Below, piece after piece: positions 44,411 through 52,674 of a stretch of DNA of 64,000 nt. Within the stretch, counting starts at the first letter, position 1; every line of letters starts with the position of its first letter. The notes beneath the pieces are model-generated. The model did not search any database and was not told the DNA's origin. It worked only from the letters and a program-made list of their open reading frames with translations. The translations under genes and the position numbers were made by a program. The DNA comes from Microbulbifer sp. A4B17 (GTDB taxonomy: Bacteria; Pseudomonadota; Gammaproteobacteria; Pseudomonadales; Cellvibrionaceae), in NCBI RefSeq assembly GCF_003076275.1, contig NZ_CP029064.1:4444001-4508000 (forward strand), read 5' to 3'.

Positions 44411-44496
44411 CTATCGAGATTTAAATATTAGAACTCTGCTATTATCTGAATCTGTTACAAACAAGTTATATTTGTAACCATAGATGCCCGTTAGTA
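44411..44496 (-). pseudogene. Remnant of a second NHL-lipoprotein gene (last blade)
   Basis: On the minus strand this reads LTGIYGYKYNLFVTDSDNS, then RVLIFKSR and a stop. It is clearly homologous to LPTGVFGYKDSLFVTDSANN, RVLIFKSQ and stop at the end of the intact gene at 42340. Only the last 28 codons survive and the cupin gene end now adjoins it. Confidence 0.85.
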
Positions 44497-44808
44497 CTGA
44501 TAAAAAATTGCCAACCATATAGTGGGCTCATTTTGAGCGGTCTCCACAACTCGATGTTTCTGTCCAGCCTTGATTAAAAGATAATCTCCCTCACCCAATC
44601 TATAACGTTCACCGGTTTCCATTTCAATCAAACCGTAACCAGATAGCACCAATACCCATTCGTTCTCATCTTGATCATACCAACCAGACTCTGGGGAGGA
44701 CTGGCCGAAAGACACTATTCGCTCCACTCTACACTGCCTCCCTTCAAACAGGCTCTCGAAGTGCTCTATAGTCCTGTTATCCGGCAATGAGTTGAAAAGG
44801 TTCTCCAT
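44491..44808 (-). CDS. Cupin-domain protein
   Basis: The 105-residue protein is a single cupin barrel. The first motif region is SGWYDQDENEWVLVLSGYGLIE, then GERYRLGEGDYLLIKAGQKHRVV with a late His as metal ligand. Cupins of this size bind small ligands or metals, and function is open. Its stop lies next to the NHL remnant, so this gene or its neighbour moved by recombination. It diverges from the sulfotransferase across an AT-rich spacer. Confidence 0.8.
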   Translation of the reverse strand: MENLFNSLPDNRTIEHFESLFEGRQCRVERIVSFGQSSPESGWYDQDENEWVLVLSGYGLIEMETGERYRLGEGDYLLIKAGQKHRVVETAQNEPTIWLAIFYQY

Positions 44809-45121
44809 ACAACTAAACTCGCAAATAAATACATGGATAGTGAAAAACTTACTGAAACTATACTATAGTGGCAGCGATTCTATTTACTCTATCAGCTAAT
44901 TTCAGCGCCATTATGACTTAAATATCGGAGATTCAGATTTGACATTATTGAATATTCTTCACTAACTCAACAGGGGGCACCTATAATCTCTATAGATTGA
45001 CACTCTACCTAGCCAATATAAAATCTATTTCTAATAAATAAAAACAGACTGAAAATTTAGTCGCTCATATAAATCTATTCATCATACAATCAATAAAATA
45101 GTTACTTATACAAATCCGACA
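44809..45121. other. AT-rich divergent spacer
   Basis: 313 bp between the cupin and sulfotransferase genes. I see no gene or distinct repeat; both promoters should lie here. Confidence 0.5.
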
Positions 45122-46189
45122 ATGACTATCTACTTGCATGCAGGGCTACACAAAACCGGAACCACGGCCATACAGCACTATTCCTATATGCATAGGAAAT
45201 TATTAAAAAAGAAAGGCGTTTTATATCCAGTATTTTATCGATCCCTATTTAAGAAAGATAAAGGTCACCAATATTTTTCTCATGCATTCTCTAGTCAAAC
45301 CGATAGTGCACCAATTTCCGAAGGAAAATTACTTGCTTATAGCTGGACCAGTAAGGCTCGAAGATACAATCTTGATCTTCTTATCAGTGCTGAACCTATT
45401 TGTCGGCAAACTTACAGTCTTAAAAATTGTTCCTGGGTCCAGGCGCGACAACAGTATCTTGAACGTCTTGCTGAGTCGCTACCACCTGAACAAACAAGGG
45501 TGATTCTCACACTGCGTAGGCAAGACGATTTCGTTCAATCTCTATATAAAGAGCTTGTTATGAAAGGTGTACCCCCTCAGGCAAAAATATCCTTTGAAAA
45601 ATTCTTAGGGCAAACACAAAAGAAGAGCCTTAGGTTTTACGACAACATAATGGTTTTCAAAAAAATTTTCCCCGATACACAAATACTTACTTACGATCAA
45701 TTATGCAACGGAGATCTACCGGTTAATTTTTTTAAAGCCCTGGGTATCACAGGACTTCCCAATTCTGGCGAAACAGTAAGAAAAAGTCTGTCAAACGAGG
45801 AGGCTACCTTAAAGCAAAGGCTCAATGATCAAATACACTCAAAAGATCAGAACAAGAAACTATTGGATTGGTTAAAATCAGACAACACACAAAGGGTTAT
45901 AAAAACTATGATCCCAACTATCTATCACTTTTGGGATTCAAATAATGAAAGAAATAAATTCCTAGATAAATATTCAAGTGAGAACCAGAAGATAAAGCAA
46001 AATTTCTTCAAGGATCAAACAGCCTTATTCCCGCACAACCAATATTCAAATTATGCCCCCCCAGAAAACAGTCAAAACTTACATGATGGAATAGAAAATG
46101 CTATTGAAGCTTTATCTACTGGAATTAAAGATCTATTTGGAGAAGATGGGCTAATTAATATTAAAAGAAAGCTAGAGCGAACCAGGTAA
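45122..46189 (+). CDS. Sulfotransferase-like protein
   Basis: The 355-residue protein begins with IYLHAGLHKTGTTAIQ, the P-loop-like 5'-phosphosulfate-binding motif of PAPS-dependent sulfotransferases, and has a matching LTLRRQDDFVQSLYKE segment near residue 135, where the 3'-phosphate site falls. The C-terminal 120 residues are charged and helical. There is no signal peptide. Such proteins sulfate carbohydrates or other acceptors, and the acceptor is unknown. It lies convergent with an arylsulfotransferase-like gene. Codon use is AT-rich compared with neighbours, which hints at transfer. Confidence 0.78.
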   Translation: MTIYLHAGLHKTGTTAIQHYSYMHRKLLKKKGVLYPVFYRSLFKKDKGHQYFSHAFSSQTDSAPISEGKLLAYSWTSKARRYNLDLLISAEPICRQTYSLKNCSWVQARQQYLERLAESLPPEQTRVILTLRRQDDFVQSLYKELVMKGVPPQAKISFEKFLGQTQKKSLRFYDNIMVFKKIFPDTQILTYDQLCNGDLPVNFFKALGITGLPNSGETVRKSLSNEEATLKQRLNDQIHSKDQNKKLLDWLKSDNTQRVIKTMIPTIYHFWDSNNERNKFLDKYSSENQKIKQNFFKDQTALFPHNQYSNYAPPENSQNLHDGIENAIEALSTGIKDLFGEDGLINIKRKLERTR

Positions 46190-46271
46190 CAGGTTTCTAA
46201 ATGAATAATTCTGGGTGGCACTTCTCACCAGTAACAAAGATCTGTTACTGGCGATTGTCTTATAAGTAATT

Positions 46272-47741
46272 TTAAAATGACAAATTGTTTACAGATGACA
46301 ACTCTCTCCAGGAAAAGCGCTCTGCTCGATAGACAGACGTATCACTTACTACCATTTCCCAGGCAGTCTCAGCGCCAGTATCACTGGTGACTTCAATGAT
46401 ATATGCATCACTATTGCCCCCATTGCTCGCAGGGGAGGGACCACCGGCACACAAGAGAATATTTCCCCCAGCCAGCTCATCAACATCACCTAGTGACTGG
46501 GTATATTTAGGTGCAATATACTCCCAGGTTTGCTCTGCTGTCTTTTCCACAATATCCAACGAAAACTTTACTGCACGGCTATTATAAATTTCACCACTGT
46601 ATTCAGATTCATTCCTGTTGTCATAAATTAGAATTTCTCCATCTGACGCAAGCATTGCAGCATGCTGAGACGCCATCCAAGTGCCAGTTTGCAGAGAAAA
46701 TAGTCTACCCAACAGATGATCTGAAGTGTCTGAATCCCTACCCATAATCCATTTTACTTCACCACTGGCATGGTCGATATTTACCACCCAACTTTGGGAT
46801 CGGCTAGACAATAAAATGGAACTGTCAGCATCGATATAGTGTATTGAGTTCGAATGAGTCCAGTCCAGAGCACCATCTCCCACCTCCCGGCTCGATAATT
46901 CACCGGGAAAGCGCTGGGTATCCAGATGATCAAACGCCGACCACTCCCAAACAGAATTGCCCTGACCATCTACCTCAAGGATGACGTCTCCCTTCAATAA
47001 CTGCCCGTCAATTGTTTCAATAGCGTCTGTTAATACCAGTAGATTCCCATTTCCAAGAAGAATTGCATCGTGGTGATATGCCGGCAGTTCAAATGACTGA
47101 AGTGTTTCTCCTGCAAAGGAAATAATTCTGGCTTCCTTATCTAATAGCAACATTAAACTGCCATCTTTGAGGTTACGGACTACAGGAGCACCGGTGAGAG
47201 GCACGTCTCCGTGAAGATACCAGACAACCTCACCCTCTTCATCGAATCCCCAAAAAGTATTATTCCTATCGCCAGAAGGAGCGAAAATAGTTATACCTCC
47301 TTCACTCTGTTCAGTAAGCGCCATCACTTCAACAGACGGCACGCCTTCGGGCAATGAGCCAGTTTTGAAAGAAACTGTGGAACTCTGAACAGTCTCTCCA
47401 CTTTCAAGTGTTGCCAGCGCTGTAAATCGATAAGTGGTATCGGCCCTTAAACCTGCCAGAGTCATATCATGCTCAGTTCCCCAGTCGGTATAATTTGTAC
47501 GCCGTCGATCTGTCACGGCTGAATTTATCCTAATCGCCACCCGGGACTCACCGCTGGTCGATACCTGTGCATTAACCATTAAGCTATTTTCTGGATGAGT
47601 GGTGAGAATTAACTCTACCTCGTCATCCAAAACAAGCGGTATTTCAACGGTTCGCTCCACCTCACCACTGACACTCGAATAACTATAAAGTATTGCAATA
47701 GATACTAAAAAAAAGATGGGTAATGTCGATCGCGCTACCAT
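46272..47741 (-). CDS. Periplasmic arylsulfotransferase (ASST)-like protein
   Basis: The protein of 489 residues starts at the ATG at 47741, where AGGAG lies nine bases upstream and the first residues form a signal peptide (MVARSTLPIFFLVSIAILYS). The frame continues upstream to 47831, but that part is not needed. The mature part has a beta-rich Ig/fibronectin-like head and a propeller with AYHHDAILLGNGNLLVL, DWTHSNSIHYI and SQHAAMLASDGEILIYDN. These His-bearing strands are characteristic of the arylsulfotransferase/ASST fold. ASSTs move sulfate between phenols without PAPS. Catalysis here is inferred from the fold. Confidence 0.8.
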   Translation of the reverse strand: MVARSTLPIFFLVSIAILYSYSSVSGEVERTVEIPLVLDDEVELILTTHPENSLMVNAQVSTSGESRVAIRINSAVTDRRRTNYTDWGTEHDMTLAGLRADTTYRFTALATLESGETVQSSTVSFKTGSLPEGVPSVEVMALTEQSEGGITIFAPSGDRNNTFWGFDEEGEVVWYLHGDVPLTGAPVVRNLKDGSLMLLLDKEARIISFAGETLQSFELPAYHHDAILLGNGNLLVLTDAIETIDGQLLKGDVILEVDGQGNSVWEWSAFDHLDTQRFPGELSSREVGDGALDWTHSNSIHYIDADSSILLSSRSQSWVVNIDHASGEVKWIMGRDSDTSDHLLGRLFSLQTGTWMASQHAAMLASDGEILIYDNRNESEYSGEIYNSRAVKFSLDIVEKTAEQTWEYIAPKYTQSLGDVDELAGGNILLCAGGPSPASNGGNSDAYIIEVTSDTGAETAWEMVVSDTSVYRAERFSWRELSSVNNLSF

Positions 47742-48431
47742 ATCCAGCTCCTGTGCATTAAGTAACAAAAAGTAGTCGTAACCGCCCAGGTCTTGCCAAA
47801 GACTGGGCAGTATATATAAACCAACAATCACATAACGCAGCAGGAATAAACTCGTTTACTTACCTTCTAAATTTAAAAAGGAACTTTTTAATGGGCTGGC
47901 AAAGGAAACCATCTTTATTCAAATTTTATCAAGAAGTGAAAACACAAATATCACAGCAAATAGACATAGATGAGAATTTAACTCGAGATTCAGCCTCAAT
48001 AATTGTTTCTATAAACTAATTAATGTTAATTATTTGCTCAGGCCGATTCTGCTTTTTTTTATCATTCGACGGCCCTAATAATTGACTGGCTGGTTTAAAT
48101 CGGCTCGCTTCAACCTATGTGAAATTGAGGAAATTTCCCCCAAAGTGACACCCAACTAGAATAGCATCCTCTAAAGCCTGCTCCACATATTCCTTTTTGT
48201 TGTCACCAGCCCCCAAGCCCGACCTTACTATCCCTTGGAACTGTAGTGGTTCATGCCGCCACAGGACCAGCCCGCAGCTGAGGCCGAGTATACGGTTATC
48301 TGCTTTGGGGAAATTACCAACCGTCGTCTTGTCCCTGTTTGGGGTCGAGCTAACTCAACCCTCGGCAAGCCATGGTTGGGCTCACAAGCCGCGGTTGTTT
48401 GCACAGCCCAATGGCAATAGAGAGGTGTGTA
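47742..48431. other. Divergent spacer upstream of the L,D-transpeptidase gene
   Basis: About 690 bp with no gene I can support. The frame of the transpeptidase extends into it (to 48372), but the good ribosome site at 48432 argues for the later start. No clear repeat or operator was seen. Confidence 0.5.
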
Positions 48432-49322
48432 ATGCATAGCCGATCTTCGCTGCAAAATCATCAATCCATGCTCACACGACCCGGAGCCCACCTGCAGAAG
48501 CGAAAGGGATCTCTCCGTAAAAAATCATCATTTGCCGCTGCAGTAGTAATTGTGGGATCAGCAATTCTTGCTCCACTGGCCTACGCAGTGGATTACTCCA
48601 ACTCCCGCTATAACTCGAGATATAGCGCTCAACACGGACATGGCAACTACGGAGCACACTCAAGGTATAGCAGGGATTACAGAGCAAACTCTCGATACAA
48701 TAGAAATTACAGGTCACATTCCCGGTACAATAGGGATTACAGGGCGCATTCCAGGTACAACAGGAATTATCGGGCCCATTCCAGATACAGCAGGGATTAC
48801 AGGGCACATTCCAGGTACAACAGGAATTACAGGGCCCATTCCAGATACGCGGCGAATCCACGGCATAGCCGCCATATGTGGTTTAAATCCAATATCCAGG
48901 GAACACCGCGTATTGTGATCGACCTCAGTGATCAGATGGCTTACTTCTATAAGGGTGGGCGCCTGGCCGGTATGTCCCCGGTATCTACCGGCAAACCCGG
49001 ACACCGCACACCTACCGGTAACTTCCGTATTTCGCAGAAGAAATACAGCCATCGCTCAAATCTGTACGGTCACTACATCAGCCCACGGGGCTATGTAATG
49101 CGCAGCAATGTGGATGTGCGCCGCCACCGCAAACCTGCGGGTTCTCGATTCCGCGGGGCATCTATGGATTACATGATGCGTATCAATGGCCCCGTTACCA
49201 TGCATGCCGGCCACGTCCCGGGATATCCCGCCTCTCATGGCTGTATTCGTATCCCCTGGCATATGGCTAAGATTTTTTATGCCCACGCCAAGGTTGGTAC
49301 CAAGGTGTCCGTGGTGCCTTAA
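48432..49322 (+). CDS. YkuD-type L,D-transpeptidase with decapeptide repeats
   Basis: The 296-residue protein starts at the ATG at 48432 (AGAGGTG upstream) and has a signal or anchor segment at residues 32-50. An unusual Tyr/Arg-rich repeat region covers about residues 65-145. The C-terminal YkuD domain (about 160-296) has the active-site motif ASHGCIRIP, with the catalytic Cys and His. L,D-transpeptidases make 3-3 cross-links or attach proteins to peptidoglycan. The repeats of (H/N)SRY(S/N)R(D/N)YRA are highly basic and may bind cell wall or acidic polymers. A bidirectional terminator follows. Confidence 0.88.
   Translation: MHSRSSLQNHQSMLTRPGAHLQKRKGSLRKKSSFAAAVVIVGSAILAPLAYAVDYSNSRYNSRYSAQHGHGNYGAHSRYSRDYRANSRYNRNYRSHSRYNRDYRAHSRYNRNYRAHSRYSRDYRAHSRYNRNYRAHSRYAANPRHSRHMWFKSNIQGTPRIVIDLSDQMAYFYKGGRLAGMSPVSTGKPGHRTPTGNFRISQKKYSHRSNLYGHYISPRGYVMRSNVDVRRHRKPAGSRFRGASMDYMMRINGPVTMHAGHVPGYPASHGCIRIPWHMAKIFYAHAKVGTKVSVVP
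48657..48836 (+). repeat. Six in-frame 30-bp tandem repeats
   Basis: Six consecutive decapeptide units HSRYNRNYRA/HSRYSRDYRA, alternating mostly between D and N forms, so that pairs form a 60-bp higher-order unit. A partial unit follows at 48837. Copy number could vary by recombination without breaking the frame. Confidence 0.95.
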
Positions 49323-49354
49323 GTTGGAAGTAACAGGTAAATTTTTACCAAGCA

Positions 49355-49387
49355 TAAAAAAGGCGGACTATTTAGTCCGCCTTTTTT
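49355..49387. terminator. Bidirectional rho-independent terminator
   Basis: AGGCGGACT and AGTCCGCCT around a 4-base loop, with A runs before and six T after. It serves the L,D-transpeptidase (+) and AGCS symporter (-) genes, which converge here. Confidence 0.93.
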
Positions 49388-49389
49388 AA

Positions 49390-50793
49390 TTAGGAAGCCT
49401 CGGCCTCTTTTCTCTTTGTTAAATCCATACGGGTAAAATAATCGTGAGCCGCTCGATTAACATGCCTTGCCAGCAATAAAGTAGACACCATTGTTGGAAT
49501 CGCCATTACCGCATACATCCCGATGATGATGCTGTTTACCGCACTTAAAGAAGCCACCGCACCCAATATAATCAGCACCATGTAGAGTCCGGTATAAAGA
49601 CCCTGCCAGCGGCCACCGAAAAGAAAAACATAGCACTTCATACCGTAATACCAGCAGGTAACGATAGTGCTGAAAGCCAGCGGAAGGACCATTAGCAGTA
49701 GCAAAATTGGGCCGAACTGCCCAAACACCTGAGAAAATGCCTGTGCAGTCAGGGTGACGCCAGCAATATCCCCTTCCTGCTGCCAAGCGCCAGTCAGTAG
49801 TATCACCAGGGCAGTACAAGTGCAGATAACCAGTGTGTCTACAATGGGGCCCAGCATGGCAACCACGCCTTCTCGAACGGGCTCACGGGTTTTAGCTGCA
49901 CCATGGGCCAAAGACTCTGTGCCTATACCCGCTTCATTAGAAAATGCGCCCCGGCTCACCCCTACTGTGATGACCGAACCCAGAGTACCTCCAGCAATAG
50001 CTTGACCGCTGAAAGCGTCCGAGAAAATTAACGCAAATGCTGCCGGTACCTGCTCCCAGAAGCTGGCAATTACCACAAGGGTCATGCCCAGATAAAATAG
50101 CACCATGCCCGGCACTACTCTTGCGGAGAATTTACCGATACGCTGGATACGACCGGCTATAACATAGGCCGATGCAACAGCAATTAATAAGCCAATAACA
50201 AAATCAAAAGTGAATGAACCTCCGGGCGCTACCCAACCCAAGGGCTCAGCAAAAGACTCCCGCAGTAGCTGCGTGGTTTGATTGGACTGAAACACCGGCA
50301 ACATACCGCAGAGTCCCGCCACGGCAAACAGTACTGCGAGCGGCATCCAGCGTCGGCCCAACCCCTCGCGAATAACATACATGGGGCCACCTTGCAGTTC
50401 CCCGGAGGCATCGCGACCGCGAAACATCACCGCCAGCGTCGCTGTATAAAACTTGGTAGCCACCCCCACCAGGGCGGTTACCCACATCCAGAAAATCGCC
50501 CCAGGTCCACCAATCGTAATTGCGATGGCAACCCCGGAAATATTGCCCAACCCCAGGGTTCCCGACAGTGCTGTGGATAGCGCTTGGCTGTGATTCACTT
50601 GGCCAGGGTCATTGGGGTCATCATATCGGCCACTTAAAAGCCCAATACTGTGCCCAAGATGGCGGTAGGGACGGCCACGAGAATAGATTAATAGCGCGAG
50701 GCCGCCACCAACGAGTAGCACTAATAAGGGGGGGCCCCAGACAAAACTGGCAAAAGCCTCTAATGCCTGATCAATAGCAGGGAATATCGACAT
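49390..50793 (-). CDS. Sodium:alanine/glycine symporter (AGCS family)
   Basis: The 467-residue membrane protein has about eleven spans and the AGCS signature: ALSGTLGLGNISGVA, GGPGAIFWMWVTAL, LQGGPMYVIREGLG and RGAFSNEAGIGTESLAHGAA. It should import alanine or glycine with sodium, as expected for a marine bacterium. The length fits the family. No regulator or partner is nearby and no glycine riboswitch is evident upstream. It shares the terminator at 49355 with the convergent transpeptidase gene. Confidence 0.92.
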   Translation of the reverse strand: MSIFPAIDQALEAFASFVWGPPLLVLLVGGGLALLIYSRGRPYRHLGHSIGLLSGRYDDPNDPGQVNHSQALSTALSGTLGLGNISGVAIAITIGGPGAIFWMWVTALVGVATKFYTATLAVMFRGRDASGELQGGPMYVIREGLGRRWMPLAVLFAVAGLCGMLPVFQSNQTTQLLRESFAEPLGWVAPGGSFTFDFVIGLLIAVASAYVIAGRIQRIGKFSARVVPGMVLFYLGMTLVVIASFWEQVPAAFALIFSDAFSGQAIAGGTLGSVITVGVSRGAFSNEAGIGTESLAHGAAKTREPVREGVVAMLGPIVDTLVICTCTALVILLTGAWQQEGDIAGVTLTAQAFSQVFGQFGPILLLLMVLPLAFSTIVTCWYYGMKCYVFLFGGRWQGLYTGLYMVLIILGAVASLSAVNSIIIGMYAVMAIPTMVSTLLLARHVNRAAHDYFTRMDLTKRKEAEAS

Positions 50794-50921
50794 AATTTAA
50801 TTCATTTCCGGTGAGATCCGCCCAGTCTAGGTACGCTCACACCAGACTGTCAAAAAGCCGCCATAAAACTCTGCAGCCCCATAAATGCGAAAACTTTGCG
50901 AGAACCTGGAATCCCGGCAAT

Positions 50922-50946
50922 AAAAAAGCCCCTAACAGGGGCTTTT
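50922..50946 (-). terminator. Rho-independent terminator of the sugar MFS gene
   Basis: AAAAGCCCC and GGGGCTTTT around TAACA form a 9-bp stem; the minus strand continues in a T run. It lies 25 bp after the transporter stop codon. Confidence 0.9.
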
Positions 50947-50970
50947 CTAACGATCTTTTACAACTTTTTA

Positions 50971-52488
50971 TCAAGCTGTAGTAGTTGCCTTTAATGCGGG
51001 CTCAGGTTCTGAACTCTCCCTCACCAGCGCTACCGATATAGCGCCAAGCAACATACACACCCCCGCCAAAACAATGATGTAAATTGCCTGGTTTTCGAAA
51101 ACTGTTTTCAATATCAAGCCAGCTACCAGGGCGGAAACAATCTGCGGTGCGGCGATAGTGAAATTAAAAATCCCCATATAAACACCGGTCTTATCCGCCG
51201 GCAGCGAGTCGGAGAGGATCGCATAGGGCATCGCCAGAATAGCGGCCCAGGCAATGCCCACACCCACCATCGGTAACAATAATCCCAGGGCTCCACTGGG
51301 TACGGAAACTTCGGTAATCAACAGATTCACCTGTGTGGGATCGCCCCCCTGGAAGAACAGGAAGCTGATGTAGCCCAAACCGCCCAGTGCCAACGATAGG
51401 GAATAAGTCAGCTTACGACCCAACACCTGAGACAAACGGGCCAGGACAATAGAGAAGATCGCTGCGAACAGAGAGTAAGCAGCAAAAATAATTCCTACCC
51501 AGTCACCGGCAGCACCCTTGGCGGCAGCGATATGTGCGGGAATTTCTTTGACGCTTTCCAGGTAAGCTGGATCAAACCACTTGGCCTCCACTCCCCAAAC
51601 GTGTTGAGTGATCGCAGGCGTGGTGTAAACCCACATAATAAACAAGGCAAACCAGGAGAAGAATTGCACCAGGGCCAGCTGGCGCATAGTGCGCGGCATT
51701 TTAATTAGCAGCTGGAAAAAACCGATCAAGCGCTTTGCCAGTGGGGCTTTTTGCTGTCTCTCCCGCTCAAGTTGCGCAGAGTCGAGACCTTTATAGGCAT
51801 TGTACTGCTCCGGCGGATACTCTTTGGTGCGCAGCACAGTCCACAACACACTACCCAGCAGCACTGTGGCGCCGATATAGAAAGCCCATATAACGGAGGG
51901 CGCCACCTCTCCCGCACGGGCAGTATTTTCCAGACCAATCACATTAGTCAGGATGAATGGCAACATGGAGCCGAAGATGGCACCAATGTTTATCAGCAAA
52001 GACTGTATCGAGTAACCCAGGGTGCGCTGCTCTGATGGCACCATGTCGGATACCAGGGCGCGGAAAGGCTGCATGGTCACGTTAAAGGCCGCGTCCATCA
52101 GGGCCAACATAACGCCGCCAAAGATAATGGGTGCCACTATCGCCACCACAATCCCGGCATTGGGCATAAACGCCATCCCCAGGGCTGCGGCGATGGCACC
52201 AAAAAGGATAAAGGGGTTGCGGCGACCGAAGCGACTCCAGGTCCGGTCCGAAGCTGAACCCACGATCGGCTGTACGATCAGTCCCATTAGCGGCGCCACT
52301 ATCCAGAATAGAGACAGGGAGTGAAGGTCCGCCCCCAGATCAGACAAGATTCTACTGGCATTGGCATTTTGCAGAGAAAAGCCAAATTGCACCCCGAGAA
52401 AACCGAGACTGACATTCCACACCTGCCAAAAGGGCAAGCGCGGTTGCTGGGCTTGCGGCGCAACGGCGCTGCTTGCTGATTGGGTCAT
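50971..52488 (-). CDS. MFS sugar transporter, probably for maltodextrin
   Basis: The 505-residue transporter has twelve predicted spans with a central cytoplasmic loop (YNAYKGLDSAQLERERQQ). It resembles the SLC45/GPH-like disaccharide group: LPFWQVWNVSLGFLGVQFG at the start, ASDRTWSRFGRRNPFI in the first loop, and a late LPADKTGVYMGIFNF. Homologues in Xanthomonas and Caulobacter sit in maltose/maltodextrin loci. It diverges from a GH31 glucosidase across a MalT-box palindrome, which supports a maltodextrin role. I start at the ATG at 52488; the frame reaches 52563, but that would cover the palindrome. Confidence 0.85.
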   Translation of the reverse strand: MTQSASSAVAPQAQQPRLPFWQVWNVSLGFLGVQFGFSLQNANASRILSDLGADLHSLSLFWIVAPLMGLIVQPIVGSASDRTWSRFGRRNPFILFGAIAAALGMAFMPNAGIVVAIVAPIIFGGVMLALMDAAFNVTMQPFRALVSDMVPSEQRTLGYSIQSLLINIGAIFGSMLPFILTNVIGLENTARAGEVAPSVIWAFYIGATVLLGSVLWTVLRTKEYPPEQYNAYKGLDSAQLERERQQKAPLAKRLIGFFQLLIKMPRTMRQLALVQFFSWFALFIMWVYTTPAITQHVWGVEAKWFDPAYLESVKEIPAHIAAAKGAAGDWVGIIFAAYSLFAAIFSIVLARLSQVLGRKLTYSLSLALGGLGYISFLFFQGGDPTQVNLLITEVSVPSGALGLLLPMVGVGIAWAAILAMPYAILSDSLPADKTGVYMGIFNFTIAAPQIVSALVAGLILKTVFENQAIYIIVLAGVCMLLGAISVALVRESSEPEPALKATTTA

Positions 52489-52550
52489 AGAGGTCACCGC
52501 ATCACTAGTTATGCTTATCCTGCCATTCTCACACGCACTCCCGGAGCATC

Positions 52551-52574
52551 CATCCTCCCCCATAGGGGAGGATG
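52551..52574. promoter_or_regulatory. Inverted pair of MalT-box-like elements
   Basis: CATCCTCCCC-CATA-GGGGAGGATG is a perfect inverted repeat whose arms each hold the MalT core GGGGAGGA. It sits between the divergent transporter and GH31 gene starts, 63 and 101 bp away. It is probably the shared control site of both transcripts. Confidence 0.65.
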
Positions 52575-52674
52575 CGGGCCAGATCCTTCGCTTTAGGATA
52601 AACTCAGGCCCATGCGTATACGCCGGGCCAACACGAAACTGTGAATCCTAATCAAGCAACTGAAGTCCCGCGCG

